In this document: one piece after another, positions 26,355 to 35,329 of the stretch | Position numbering within the stretch: position 1 is the first letter of the stretch | Layout: each line of letters opens with the position of its first letter | Assembly: GCA_020402945.1 (NCBI GenBank) | Contig: JADBYQ010000027.1 | Coordinates: 1-64,000 of the forward strand | DNA length: 64,000 bases | Reading direction: 5' to 3' | Source: Cytophagales bacterium | GTDB taxonomy: Bacteria; Bacteroidota; Bacteroidia; Cytophagales; Cyclobacteriaceae | Made by a program: the position numbers and the translations under genes | The notes under the pieces: model-generated | Told to the model about the DNA's origin: nothing | Databases searched by the model: none | Seen by the model: only the letters and a program-made list of their open reading frames with translations

Positions 26355-27579
26355 TCGTTTTCATTTTAATCACCGTGATAGTTCCGTTAGAGGAATCCAT
26401 TGAGAAGGAGCCCTCCAATTGAGAAACCAACGAATCAACCAATTGCAATCCAAACGAATTGGTAGAAGGCTCTCGCACGAAGCCTTTTCCATTATCTGCA
26501 ACGGTTAGAACCAACTCAACCCCCTGCTTTTCGAACGTAACGCGCAGTTCGTCAGCCGGGGAGTCAATTTCAAATGCATATTTTAGCGAATTAGTTATCA
26601 ATTCATTTATGATTAGACCAAGCGGAACAGCTGTTTCGATCTTTAGGAATATTTGCTCAAGATTAAAAACAACTTTCTTTGTTACTTCAAGCTTGTTTGC
26701 TTCCACAAGGTTGTTTGTCAAATCGATAATGTATTCTTTCATATCAATAATGGTGGGTTTGTCGGTCACATATAATTTTTGATGAAGCAACACCATTGAT
26801 AAAAGTCTATTTCGGCCGTCTAGTACTGCTGCTTTGGCATCCGGGTCTTTAATACGATTGGACTGCAAGTTGAGAAGACTTGTTACCACTTGGAGGTTAT
26901 TTTTTACACGGTGGCTTAGTTCTTTCATCAGCATTTCGATCTGAGCTGTTTTTTCAGATAGTTTCTTATTCAGGGTCTGCAATTCGCCATTTTGATTGTT
27001 TACCCTTGTTCTTTCTCGATTATAACTACGCTTAAAAGTGAGTGTGGTAATGAGTACAAAAAAAAGCGAGTAAATCATCGTTATTGCAAAATCTAGAAGC
27101 CGGGCTCCTTCGTTATTGTAACCGTAATGAATCAGATGTGGGAAAAGGTACTCTATGGCGTACAGTAAAACAATCGTAAACACCATCGAGAAAAAGACTT
27201 TTAATTGCAACGATTCCTTGCTGATTACAATAAATACATGGACGAGCGATATAAAAACGAAAGCGAGGGGGCCTTTGGATCCAGAGTCACTTGGGTAGAC
27301 GGACACAATAAATAGTAGTGCAAAGCCAATCATAACGATCAGCATAAAACTGTTAAGTTTATTTTTTATTCGCGAGAAGTAGAAAAGTGAAAATGAAATA
27401 ATAGCACCAATCAAAGCCAGAAGGGAGCCAACAAGGCTCAACCCTAGAAGCATATTTGAAAAAAAAGCAAAAACGCACAAAAGTGTTGTTGAAAAGGTTA
27501 GAGTGTTGAATACGCGGTGTTCTAATTCAAAATTGCTATCCGAACCACTAATTCTTGCTAAAAAACTATTGAGTGCCAT
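26341..27579 (-). CDS. Membrane sensor histidine kinase (HisKA_2 type)
   Basis: A 412-aa kinase. Six or seven N-terminal membrane helices (residues about 25-190) are followed by a coiled coil (TRVNNQNGELQTLNKKLSE) and a HisKA_2 dimerisation/phosphoacceptor region ELSHRVKNNLQVVTSLLNLQ, with His about 223. The HATPase domain contains the N-box region IINELITNSLKYAFE and G-box ADNGKGF. The multi-helix sensor without a periplasmic domain suggests a membrane or intracellular stimulus. It is translationally coupled to the LuxR-type regulator downstream. Confidence 0.92.
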   Translation of the reverse strand: MALNSFLARISGSDSNFELEHRVFNTLTFSTTLLCVFAFFSNMLLGLSLVGSLLALIGAIISFSLFYFSRIKNKLNSFMLIVMIGFALLFIVSVYPSDSGSKGPLAFVFISLVHVFIVISKESLQLKVFFSMVFTIVLLYAIEYLFPHLIHYGYNNEGARLLDFAITMIYSLFFVLITTLTFKRSYNRERTRVNNQNGELQTLNKKLSEKTAQIEMLMKELSHRVKNNLQVVTSLLNLQSNRIKDPDAKAAVLDGRNRLLSMVLLHQKLYVTDKPTIIDMKEYIIDLTNNLVEANKLEVTKKVVFNLEQIFLKIETAVPLGLIINELITNSLKYAFEIDSPADELRVTFEKQGVELVLTVADNGKGFVREPSTNSFGLQLVDSLVSQLEGSFSMDSSNGTITVIKMKTNDES

Positions 27580-27643
27580 CTAATCTTGCTGTCCAGATAA
27601 AGATTCTAATATACTGCAAGGCAATAAGCAATTCAAATAGTAT

Positions 27644-27651
27644 TACATTTG
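27644..27651 (+). promoter_or_regulatory. Candidate -7 element for the GH5 gene
   Basis: TACATTTG fits TAnnTTTG and lies 41 bp before the ATG at 27693. No clear -33 partner was found. Confidence 0.3.
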
Positions 27652-27692
27652 AAAAGGATAATTTCAAAAAAAGATAATTACATTTTTTAGAT

Positions 27693-29747
27693 ATGAAAGT
27701 TCTTAAAATCGCTTTTGTTTTGATCGCGATAGTTGTCGTGGTTCTAGCCATTTTCTTGTTTGTTGATGACCCTTATCCTTCCTATTCAACCGATGGGTTG
27801 AAAAAGGTGGAATGGACCCAGATCTCCAGCGGGAAGTCGATTCAAAAAACTTTTGATTCTACACTAAAAAATGTGTCATCTATTGGCAGTTGGTTTGTAG
27901 ATCCAACTGGTCGCGCCATGATTTTACATGGTATCAACCTGGGGGGAGTACGAAACTTCCATTTGAACCGTTGATTCCGAGTCATCAAAAAGAACAGTTT
28001 TATGAGACCGTCTATAACGTATCGTCTGTGGGAAGGCCATTTCCACTCAATCAGGCTGATGAACACTTTGAGCGACTCTATCAGTGGGGTTATCGGTTTG
28101 TTCGGTTGTTGGTGACCTGGGAGGCCATCGAACATGCCGGCCCTGGACTGTATGACGAGAATTACCTCAATTATATCCAAGCAATCGTTAAGAAGGCAGA
28201 TGATCACCATATCAATGTCTTTATCGATCCTCATCAGGATGTTTGGAGCAGATTCACAGGTGGTGACGGAGCTCCCTATTGGACACTCGATAAAGTGGGT
28301 TTTGATCCGCTCAAGTTTACCGAGGCGGGTTCGGCTATAATTCACAATGTCAAGGGTGATCCTTTTCCCCGAATGATTTGGCCCACCAACTACAATAAGC
28401 TAGGTGCCGCCACTATGTTCACCCTTTTCTTTGGAGGGAATGATTTTGCACCTCAGGTAAAGATCGATAGTGTAGGTGCACAAGATTATTTACAGTTACA
28501 TTACATCAATGCAATCAAGCAAGTTGCACTAAAACTAAAAGGCCTTCCCAATGTGATTGGTTTTGATACATTCAATGAACCTGGATCCGGCTACATTGGA
28601 ATGACCGATTTGAATGCATTTGGTCTTTTAAAAAACGGAATCATGCCTACGCCTTTTGAGGGCATGGTGTTGGGTGCAGGTAATGCCATCGAAGTGGATA
28701 GGTATGAATTCGCACTTACGGGTTCGGAGCTAAAGGGAAAAGTGTTGGTGAACCCGAATAGGTTTTCGGTATGGAAAGAAACTAAAAAAGATATTTGGAA
28801 AACAGCGGGGGTTTGGAGCGAGAATGCCCAAGGAAAACCAGAGTTACTAAACCCCGATTATTTTTCAATTGTTAAAGGAAGCAAAGTCGATTTCTCCGAA
28901 AATTATTTCAGACCCTTCGCACGTAGATTTAAAGAAGCCATGCATTCGGTAGATGACAGCTGGCTCATCTTTGCCGAGCCGGCTCTTTTTCACAAAATGC
29001 CAAAGTTTTCGGAGCGTGAGGCAGATAGGCTGGTGAATGCCGGCCATTGGTACGATGCTGCGACATTACTCACGAAAGAGTATTCTGCCTGGTTTGGCGT
29101 GGATGTAATTAAAGGGAAGCCCGTTTTTGGAAGACACGCCATTCGCGAAGCATTTCATGATAACATGGCTCACCACAAAGAAGAAACCGCCCGCTCCTTA
29201 GGAAATAATCCTACACTCATTGGCGAATTCGGAATTCCTTTTGACATGGGTGAAAAAAAAGCATTTAGTACCGGAGACTTTGCTGATCAGGAAGCGTGCC
29301 TGGATCGTTCATTCAGAGCGATGGAATCTAATCAACTCAGTTATACATTGTGGAATTACACTGCAGATAACGAAAATAAACATGGTGATCAATGGAACGG
29401 AGAAGATCTATCGATCTTTAGCAGGTCGCAGCAAAAAAAATAAAGACGATATCAACTCTGGCGGCAGAGCGTTGGCGGCAGCCATCCGACCTTACCCTTA
29501 TAAAGTCGCAGGCGAGCCGCTCGAATATTTCTTCAATGTTGAAAAAAAAGAATTTTACCTGAAGTTCAAACGCAATAAGTCCATTAATGCGCCTACCGAA
29601 ATTTTTCTTCCCTCTTTTCATTTTGGCAATGGATTCCAAGTTTACAGCACGCCCGGTAAACTTGCGTTCGATAAGAATCAGAGTTTACTTTTATTCTATC
29701 CTGATACAGAAGGGGATCAGCAAATAGTCGTGAAGGTCAAGAAATGA
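27693..29747 (+). pseudogene. GH5 glycosidase, endoglycoceramidase-like, split by two frameshifts
   Basis: Read through two single-base shifts, this is one protein of about 684 aa: an N-terminal membrane anchor or signal (residues 1-28), a GH5 barrel and a C-terminal beta-sandwich. The first shift is at a G6 run (27941-27946): one extra G restores HGINLGGSTKLPFEP. The second is at an A8 run (29433-29440): one A fewer restores SQQKNKDDINSGGRAL. Catalytic residues are visible: the acid/base Glu in DTFNEPGSGY, the nucleophile Glu in LIGEFGIPFDM, and the family-typical YTLWNYTADN with GDQWNGEDLSIFSR. The last motifs suggest the endoglycoceramidase-type subfamily. Like the ATP-grasp gene, the breaks could be sequencing errors. 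Confidence 0.8.
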
Positions 29748-29804
29748 TCAATCGTTGAAACATTCGATTCCCACTATTGTTAGTTTCGCATACTCATTGG
29801 GGCA

Positions 29805-30440
29805 ATGACCAAACCAGAGAAAGTAAGTGACATCTTACATATTTTAGATAAGTTTTATCCAACCGTCGAGACTCCGCTTCACCACAAAGATGCATATACG
29901 TTGCTTGTTGCCGTGCTGCTGTCTGCACAATGCACAGACGAACGAGTAAACAAGATTACTCCCTTACTTTTTAGGAAAGCTGATAATCCTTTCGACATGC
30001 TAAAGATGTCGGTGGAAGAGATCAGGGAGATTATTAAACCTTGCGGCCTATCGCCCATGAAATCGAAAGGAATTTGGGGTTTATCAAAGATACTGATTGA
30101 AAGGTATGAGGGCCAGGTGCCTGATACGTTCGATGCATTGGAAGAACTTCCTGCAGTAGGGCACAAGACAGCATCGGTCGTAATGACCCAATGGTTTGGT
30201 AAGCCGGCTTTTCCGGTCGACACGCATATTAATCGACTTGCTTTTCGTTGGGGATTGACTCCGGGTAAAAATGTGGAGCAGACAGAACGAGACTTGAAAA
30301 GATTGATTCCGGAAGACCGTTGGAATAAAGTGCACTTGCAAATTATTTATTTTGGCAGAGCTTATTGCCCCGCTCGTGGCCATGTTTGGCAAAACTGCCC
30401 GATTTGTCAAAAGTACTTGCGGAAGAATCTACGCGATTAA
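29805..30440 (+). CDS. nth: Endonuclease III, with atypical cysteine cluster
   Basis: A 211-aa DNA glycosylase/AP lyase for oxidised pyrimidines in base-excision repair. The helix-hairpin-helix carries the catalytic Lys (LPAVGHKTASVV) and the catalytic Asp lies in PVDTHINRLAF. The usual C-terminal iron-sulphur cluster pattern is Cx6Cx2Cx5C. Here only three cysteines appear (CPARGHVWQNCPICQKY, spacing C-x9-C-x2-C) and the protein ends soon after, without a fourth. The cluster may therefore be absent or bound differently. It is a single gene between the GH5 gene and the BatA/VWA gene. Confidence 0.9.
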   Translation: MTKPEKVSDILHILDKFYPTVETPLHHKDAYTLLVAVLLSAQCTDERVNKITPLLFRKADNPFDMLKMSVEEIREIIKPCGLSPMKSKGIWGLSKILIERYEGQVPDTFDALEELPAVGHKTASVVMTQWFGKPAFPVDTHINRLAFRWGLTPGKNVEQTERDLKRLIPEDRWNKVHLQIIYFGRAYCPARGHVWQNCPICQKYLRKNLRD

Positions 30441-30478
30441 CTGTCCCTTTAGGGCAAACATTTTCCAACATTATGTCG

Positions 30479-30486
30479 TAATTTTG
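30479..30486 (+). promoter_or_regulatory. Candidate -7 element just before the VWA gene
   Basis: TAATTTTG is a perfect TAnnTTTG match ending 5 bp before the ATG at 30492. If used, transcription would start at or near the start codon, giving a leaderless or near-leaderless message. No -33 TTG at ideal spacing is visible. Confidence 0.3.
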
Positions 30487-30491
30487 CGCGA

Positions 30492-32459
30492 ATGATTTTT
30501 CAGTTCCCTTCCTTTCTTTGGGCACTCGGTGCCTTGCTGATACCCATTCTCATTCATCTTTTCAATTTTCGCAAAACGACACAGATCTACTTTTCGAATA
30601 CTCGTTTTTTAAAGCAAGTAAAGCAGGAGACCACACAGAAAAGAAAGATTAAGCAGTATTTGATTTTGGCCGCTCGGCTTCTTTTTGTCTTTTTTTTAGT
30701 GATGGCTTTTGCACAACCTTTTCTGCCAGCAGCCGAGCAGGTGGGCTCTCAAAAAAATGTTGCCATTTATATCGACAATTCATTGAGCATGTCGGCACCG
30801 GTGGCTGAAAAGAAGCGAGCGATTGATGAGGCCAGCGAAAGGGTGCGAGAGATTGTAACGGCCTTACCTCCCGATGTTAAGTATCAATTGATCACAAATG
30901 ATTTTGCTTCCTTCTCGAACCCTTTTAAAGCGAAGTCAGAAGTTGAAGATGAACTTTCAAGACTTAGACTTTCGTCCATTAGCAGAAATGCTCAAGAAAT
31001 TGAAAGTCGACTATTGGGTGATGCCAATACACTCTTTTGGATCTCAGATTTTCAAAGCGCAACATTTGGGAGCGTTTCAAAAACGGACTCGTCCCTGTTG
31101 ATCAAGTTAGTGCCTATCAAAACCAGTAAATTGTCAAACGTGCTGGTCGATACAGTTTACTTGGAAAATCCATCAATAACAAAGGGTGAAAAAAATACCA
31201 TTCACGTTCGCCTTCGAAATGTGGGCCATCGATCCGTGGAGGGCTTAGTCACAAAGCTGACCATCAATTCCGTTCAAGCATCAGCCGCATCGATCAACAT
31301 TGAACCGAATAGTACGAACTCTCTTATTTTCGATTTGCCAACCAATTTGAATGAGTTGAATAAGGCAGTGCTTTCGTTCAGTGACTATCCAGTAAGTTTT
31401 GATAATGAATTTTACTTCACCCTGAATTTGACCTCTAGGTTGAAAGTGATCGAGATTAAAAGCGTCAAAGAAGTTACTCCGGTCGAGCGCGTATTTGGCA
31501 ATAAAGAGCTATTTACGTTTGATAGTTTTCAGGCGGCCAACTTGAACTACAGTTTGCTGAATGACGTTGACTTGATTGTAGTCAATCAATTAGAAAAAAT
31601 TGAATTGCCGCTATTGACCACATTAAACAGCCTTCGAAAAAACCATTCGATAGTATTGATTCCCGGTTTGTTACCCGATGCAGATTCGTATCAACAATTC
31701 GTGAGAGCACCATTGAAAATAAATAAACAAGAACAACCGTTGGCGTTGGCGGTTCCGGATTTTAAGGCTCCACTTTTTCAAAATGTATTCGAAGAAGTAA
31801 ACACCGCCATGGCTATGCCCGTTGCCACAAAAGTGCTTGACTGGGGCGCAGATCGTTCTGCCATTCTAACCTTCAAAGACGGAAGGCCATTCTTATCTCA
31901 GGTGAACGATTTGTTCGTACTGGCTTGTCCCCTCATTAAGTCGACCACCGATTTTTATGCCCATGCACTTTTTGTGCCTGTGATGTACCGGCTGGCTTCA
32001 TTGGGTAGCCGGAATCAGGAGCGTTTGTATCACTCACTTTCTTCAACGGTTTTCTCCTTTGAGGGTGACAGTTTGTTGGGGGAGATTCCTATTAAAATGA
32101 TCGGAAAGCAGGAGGTGATACCGACCCAACGGAAGGTGGGTAGCCGTATCGTTCTGGAGTTGCCAAAATTTTTGCTGGAAAGAGGATTTTATTCGATGGT
32201 TCTCCAGAAAGACACGCTGGGGTTAGTTGCGTTTAACCTTACAAAGGAAGAGTCGCTGCTGGAGAACCTAAAGCCGGAACAGGTCAAACTTCGGTTAGGT
32301 GGTAGCCCGTCTATCTCCATTTTTGATGCCGGCAGTACAGACGCTTTCCGCAACGAGATAAAAGAGAGATATTTGGGCACGCCATTGTGGAAGTACGCGA
32401 TTGTTTTGGCGTTAGTCTTTTTACTTGCCGAAATACTATTGATTCGATTTTTAAAGTAA
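30492..32459 (+). CDS. BatA-domain / VWA-like membrane protein
   Basis: A 655-aa protein starting with the BatA N-terminal domain (FQFPSFLWALGALLIPILIH, FNFRKTTQIYFSNTRFLKQV), then a second helix (LILAARLLFVFFLVMAFAQPF). A von Willebrand A-type fold follows (NVAIYIDNSLSMSA, a DxSxS metal-site motif). The middle is beta-rich (residues about 230-560), and a final transmembrane helix near the C-terminus leaves a short positively charged tail. Bacteroidota often carry this next to other BatA/VWA genes; the biochemical role is unsettled. It is followed closely by a toxin-antitoxin pair. Confidence 0.85.
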   Translation: MIFQFPSFLWALGALLIPILIHLFNFRKTTQIYFSNTRFLKQVKQETTQKRKIKQYLILAARLLFVFFLVMAFAQPFLPAAEQVGSQKNVAIYIDNSLSMSAPVAEKKRAIDEASERVREIVTALPPDVKYQLITNDFASFSNPFKAKSEVEDELSRLRLSSISRNAQEIESRLLGDANTLFWISDFQSATFGSVSKTDSSLLIKLVPIKTSKLSNVLVDTVYLENPSITKGEKNTIHVRLRNVGHRSVEGLVTKLTINSVQASAASINIEPNSTNSLIFDLPTNLNELNKAVLSFSDYPVSFDNEFYFTLNLTSRLKVIEIKSVKEVTPVERVFGNKELFTFDSFQAANLNYSLLNDVDLIVVNQLEKIELPLLTTLNSLRKNHSIVLIPGLLPDADSYQQFVRAPLKINKQEQPLALAVPDFKAPLFQNVFEEVNTAMAMPVATKVLDWGADRSAILTFKDGRPFLSQVNDLFVLACPLIKSTTDFYAHALFVPVMYRLASLGSRNQERLYHSLSSTVFSFEGDSLLGEIPIKMIGKQEVIPTQRKVGSRIVLELPKFLLERGFYSMVLQKDTLGLVAFNLTKEESLLENLKPEQVKLRLGGSPSISIFDAGSTDAFRNEIKERYLGTPLWKYAIVLALVFLLAEILLIRFLK

Positions 32460-32468
32460 ATTTGTTAG

Positions 32469-32663
32469 ATGTCAACAAGAGAAGTCCTTTCCGAAGAGAT
32501 TAAGAATACTCCAGAGGGATTACTGAAGGAATTATACGATTATTTGCTTTTTTTAAGACAAAAGCAGCAGTCGGATAAAACTCCTACTCACATTGCATCA
32601 GAAAAATCATTGTCCCGGGATTGGGATTCACCAGAAGAAGACGAGGCATGGAAGAATTTGTAA
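32469..32663 (+). CDS. DUF2281-type antitoxin
   Basis: A 64-aa acidic protein with the DUF2281 layout: an N-terminal helical segment (TREVLSEEIKNTPEGLLKEL YDYLLFL, shown split) and a C-terminal tail SRDWDSPEEDEAWKNL. Such proteins are antitoxins for PemK/MazF or RelE-like toxins. The toxin gene starts inside it (overlap 16 bases), the usual coupling of antitoxin-first toxin-antitoxin pairs. It lies 9 bp after the VWA gene. Confidence 0.7.
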   Translation: MSTREVLSEEIKNTPEGLLKELYDYLLFLRQKQQSDKTPTHIASEKSLSRDWDSPEEDEAWKNL

Positions 32664-32980
32664 GAGGTGATGTGGTTGTCGTCCCTTTTCCATTTTCAGA
32701 TTTATCATCGGTAAAAAAGCGTCCGGCATTAGTCCTTTTCGTTTTGTCAGGCGATGACATTGTGCTTTGCCAAGTTACCAGTAAAAACAAAGGAGATAAG
32801 TTAGCCATTGAGCTGGGTATAGATGATTTCTTGGAAGGAGGACTAGCAAGAGCAAGTTACATTCGCCCCGGTAGAATTTTTACGGCTGAGAAATCAATTA
32901 TTCAATACAAAGCAGGTTCTATCAAAAAGGAAAAATCAGACCAAGTGAAAGATTTAATTGTAAGTCTTCTGGACGGTTAA
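32648..32980 (+). CDS. PemK/MazF-family toxin (endoribonuclease)
   Basis: About 110 aa from the ATG at 32648; the longer frame from 32621 adds a non-conserved FTRRRRG leader. The family signatures are present: FVRGDVVVVPFPFSD at the start, RPALVLF, and the second strand pair DDIVLCQVTSK. The C-terminal ASYIRPGRIFTAE contains the conserved Arg/Thr region. MazF-like toxins cut mRNA at short sequences. It is paired with the DUF2281 antitoxin upstream, and the dihydroorotase homologue follows after 2 bp. Confidence 0.85.
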   Translation: MEEFVRGDVVVVPFPFSDLSSVKKRPALVLFVLSGDDIVLCQVTSKNKGDKLAIELGIDDFLEGGLARASYIRPGRIFTAEKSIIQYKAGSIKKEKSDQVKDLIVSLLDG

Positions 32981-32982
32981 TT

Positions 32983-34245
32983 ATGAAAGTACTCATCCAA
33001 TCCGCAAAAATTGTTTCTCCCGGTTCCCCTTATCATCTCAAAAGGAAGAATGTGGTTATCTCTGGTGGGCGTATTACTGAAATTGGCGATAAAAACTATT
33101 CAGCAGATCGTGTGATTGAGGCGGACGGCATGCTCCTTAGTATCGGTTGGATGGATCTGGGTGCGTTCGTGGGCGATCCGGGTTTAGAGCACAAAGAGGA
33201 TTTACTTAGTTTGACAAAAGCGGCTGCGGCCGGTGGTTTTACAGAAGTAGTACTCTTGCCAAACACACAACCAGCGGTACAATCAAAAAATGAGATCAGT
33301 TATATTACGCAGGCAAATACAACTCGGTTGGTGCAACTGCATGCAATGGCTGCGGTGACAAAAAATTGCAAAGGAGAAGAGCTGACTGAAATGATCGACC
33401 TGCACGAAGCGGGCGCAGTAGCTTTTACTGATGGGCTAAAGTCACTTGTTCATACCGATCTTTTTCTAAAATCATTGCAATACATCCAGAAGTTTGATGG
33501 GCTTCTCATCGATCATTCCGAAGATCATTGGCTGAATTTATTTGGGCAAATGCATGAAGGTGAGAATAGTACCTCGTTGGGGCTCAAAGGTATGCCCCGA
33601 ATTGCTGAAGAGATCGCAGTACGAAAAAACCTGGAGCTGTTGGAGTATGCGGGGGGAAGGTTGCACTTGTCCCGAATATCAACTGGCCGGACGGTCGACC
33701 TCATTCGTTCGGCAAAGAAAAAAGGAATGAAAGTAAGTTGCGATGTAGTCGGATATCAAGCTTTATTGGATGATAGCTATCTGGAAGATTTTGATACCAA
33801 CTATAAGCTCAACCCGCCACTTCGGGAGAAAATTGATAATGACGCGCTGATAAAGGGCCTAAAGGATGGAACGATTGATGCTCTGTCAAGCGGGCATTTG
33901 CCGCAAGACGATGAAAGTAAATTGTTGGAGTTTGATCACGCTGAATTTGGCATAACAAACCTACAGACATTTGCCTCCCAACTGACTCAGTTATGCAAAT
34001 GGGTTGATGTAGAAGACCTTATTGCAAAGGTGACCACAGCACCCCGACTTATTCTTCAGTTACCGGTGCCTGTTATTGAGGTAGATGAAAAAGCCAATTT
34101 GACTTTGTTTGACCCTAATCGCGAATGGCGGCTGGACGAGAAAACCAATTTCTCAAAATCGAAGAATTCTCCGTGGTGGGGTCAAGAATTGAAGGGGAAA
34201 GCGGTGGCAGTGTTCAATAACAATAAGCAGTGGATTGATGCTTAA
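32983..34245 (+). CDS. Dihydroorotase-like protein lacking metal and catalytic residues
   Basis: A 420-aa amidohydrolase-fold protein with clear dihydroorotase backbone: GWMDLGAFVGDPGLEHKEDL, PNTQPAVQSKNEI, HLSRISTGRTVDLI, TNYKLNPPLREK and ALSSGHLPQDDESK. The active-site ligands are gone. The HxH of the first strand is replaced (LGAFVGDPG where active enzymes have HxHfRePG). The His of the SHiST motif is Arg (SRIST). The HHL pair is GYQALL. The catalytic Asp in TDHAPH is Gly (SGHLPQD). It should be non-catalytic, like the known inactive dihydroorotase homologues that assist aspartate transcarbamoylase. It overlaps the first DUF4199 gene by 11 bases. Confidence 0.85.
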   Translation: MKVLIQSAKIVSPGSPYHLKRKNVVISGGRITEIGDKNYSADRVIEADGMLLSIGWMDLGAFVGDPGLEHKEDLLSLTKAAAAGGFTEVVLLPNTQPAVQSKNEISYITQANTTRLVQLHAMAAVTKNCKGEELTEMIDLHEAGAVAFTDGLKSLVHTDLFLKSLQYIQKFDGLLIDHSEDHWLNLFGQMHEGENSTSLGLKGMPRIAEEIAVRKNLELLEYAGGRLHLSRISTGRTVDLIRSAKKKGMKVSCDVVGYQALLDDSYLEDFDTNYKLNPPLREKIDNDALIKGLKDGTIDALSSGHLPQDDESKLLEFDHAEFGITNLQTFASQLTQLCKWVDVEDLIAKVTTAPRLILQLPVPVIEVDEKANLTLFDPNREWRLDEKTNFSKSKNSPWWGQELKGKAVAVFNNNKQWIDA

Positions 34246-34774
34246 GAATGCGCCTCCTCTAGTGTCGGTCTCCTTGCGAAATGGTGCGATTGCCGGAGTG
34301 CTGGGGTTTACCATCCTGCTGGCGCTCTATTTTTTGGGTAAGCATCCATTCTTATTCATGATTTTTTTTGATTTTCGAATTTTCCTCTTTGCCATTTTCA
34401 TGACGCTCACTTTAAAGGAAATCAGAGACAACTATCAAGATGGGATCATTTTCTTTTGGCAGGGGATGATTGCTAACTTTTTGTTCACGACACTTTTTGC
34501 CTGCATAACCTCATTTTTGATTTTGGTTTGGTGTGGAATTTTTCCAGCATTTTTGTCGGACTATGTGACCACAGCAGTGGAACAGATGAAAGCAATGCCC
34601 GCAGAAGCGATTGGGCGGATAGGAAAAATTGAGTATCAACGTAATTTGGAGTACATTTCTGCTACCAATAGTTACATTCTAGCCAAACACTATTTCTGGC
34701 AAAGCTTTGTGATCAGTTTTTTTATTAGCATCATAATATCAGTAATTTTAAGGCGTCAACCTAAAAACGATTAA
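34235..34774 (+). CDS. DUF4199 membrane protein 1
   Basis: A 179-aa protein with about four transmembrane helices (around residues 15-33, 38-57, 75-100, 150-172). It matches the DUF4199 pattern: a helix pair, a NxxxGxxFFWQG-type turn, and an amphipathic loop before the last helix. Function unknown. It is the first of three tandem homologues, coupled by overlap to the dihydroorotase homologue and 2 bp from the next copy. Confidence 0.8.
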   Translation: MMLKNAPPLVSVSLRNGAIAGVLGFTILLALYFLGKHPFLFMIFFDFRIFLFAIFMTLTLKEIRDNYQDGIIFFWQGMIANFLFTTLFACITSFLILVWCGIFPAFLSDYVTTAVEQMKAMPAEAIGRIGKIEYQRNLEYISATNSYILAKHYFWQSFVISFFISIIISVILRRQPKND

Positions 34775-34776
34775 AT

Positions 34777-35292
34777 ATGGACGAGAATGTTCAAGTTCCA
34801 AATGCAAGAACCATCGGATTGACCTTTGGTCTATATGCTGGTGCAATTTCTACAGCAGTATTTTTGATAGCCTCTTTTTTGGGGTACAATCCTTTCGGTG
34901 GGGGCTTGAATTATGTTGGCACCGTGGCAAGTATTGTGCTGCTGGTTTTTGCACACAAGAAGTTTAAAGATTCAGGTGATGGTTTTATGTCATATGGCCA
35001 GGGCATGGGTATAGGGTTTTGGTTTACTGTTGCCTCAGCGTTGTTAGCCATAGTAGTAATGTACGTCTACATCAATTATGTCGATTACAGCCCATTGCAG
35101 TTAATGCTAGATGAACAAACAGCAAAGATGGAGGAGGCTGGAAGTGATGAAAATGCAATTGAGACAGCCGGTCAATGGACGAAAAAATTGTTTTGGGTGT
35201 TTGCAGTAATCGGAGCGCTCATTGGCGGTATGGTGATCGCGCTTATTGTTACCATTTTCACTCAAAAGAAAAATCCTGAGCCTTTTGCTTAG
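34777..35292 (+). CDS. DUF4199 membrane protein 2
   Basis: A 171-aa, four-helix membrane protein with the clearest family motif, FKDSGDGFMSYGQGMGIGFWFTVAS, between helices 2 and 3. Charged loop residues 110-135 (LDEQTAKMEEAGSDE) lie between helices 3 and 4. Function unknown. It is the middle member of the tandem set, and a 37-bp gap follows. Confidence 0.85.
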   Translation: MDENVQVPNARTIGLTFGLYAGAISTAVFLIASFLGYNPFGGGLNYVGTVASIVLLVFAHKKFKDSGDGFMSYGQGMGIGFWFTVASALLAIVVMYVYINYVDYSPLQLMLDEQTAKMEEAGSDENAIETAGQWTKKLFWVFAVIGALIGGMVIALIVTIFTQKKNPEPFA

Positions 35293-35329
35293 TTTCTAAC
35301 TTGAAAACTCTAACCTACATCTGCAACTT

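Noticed and set aside
26459-26782. Plus-strand frame of 107 residues in the histidine kinase gene
   Set aside because: It is fully antisense to a well-supported kinase gene and has no recognisable motif.
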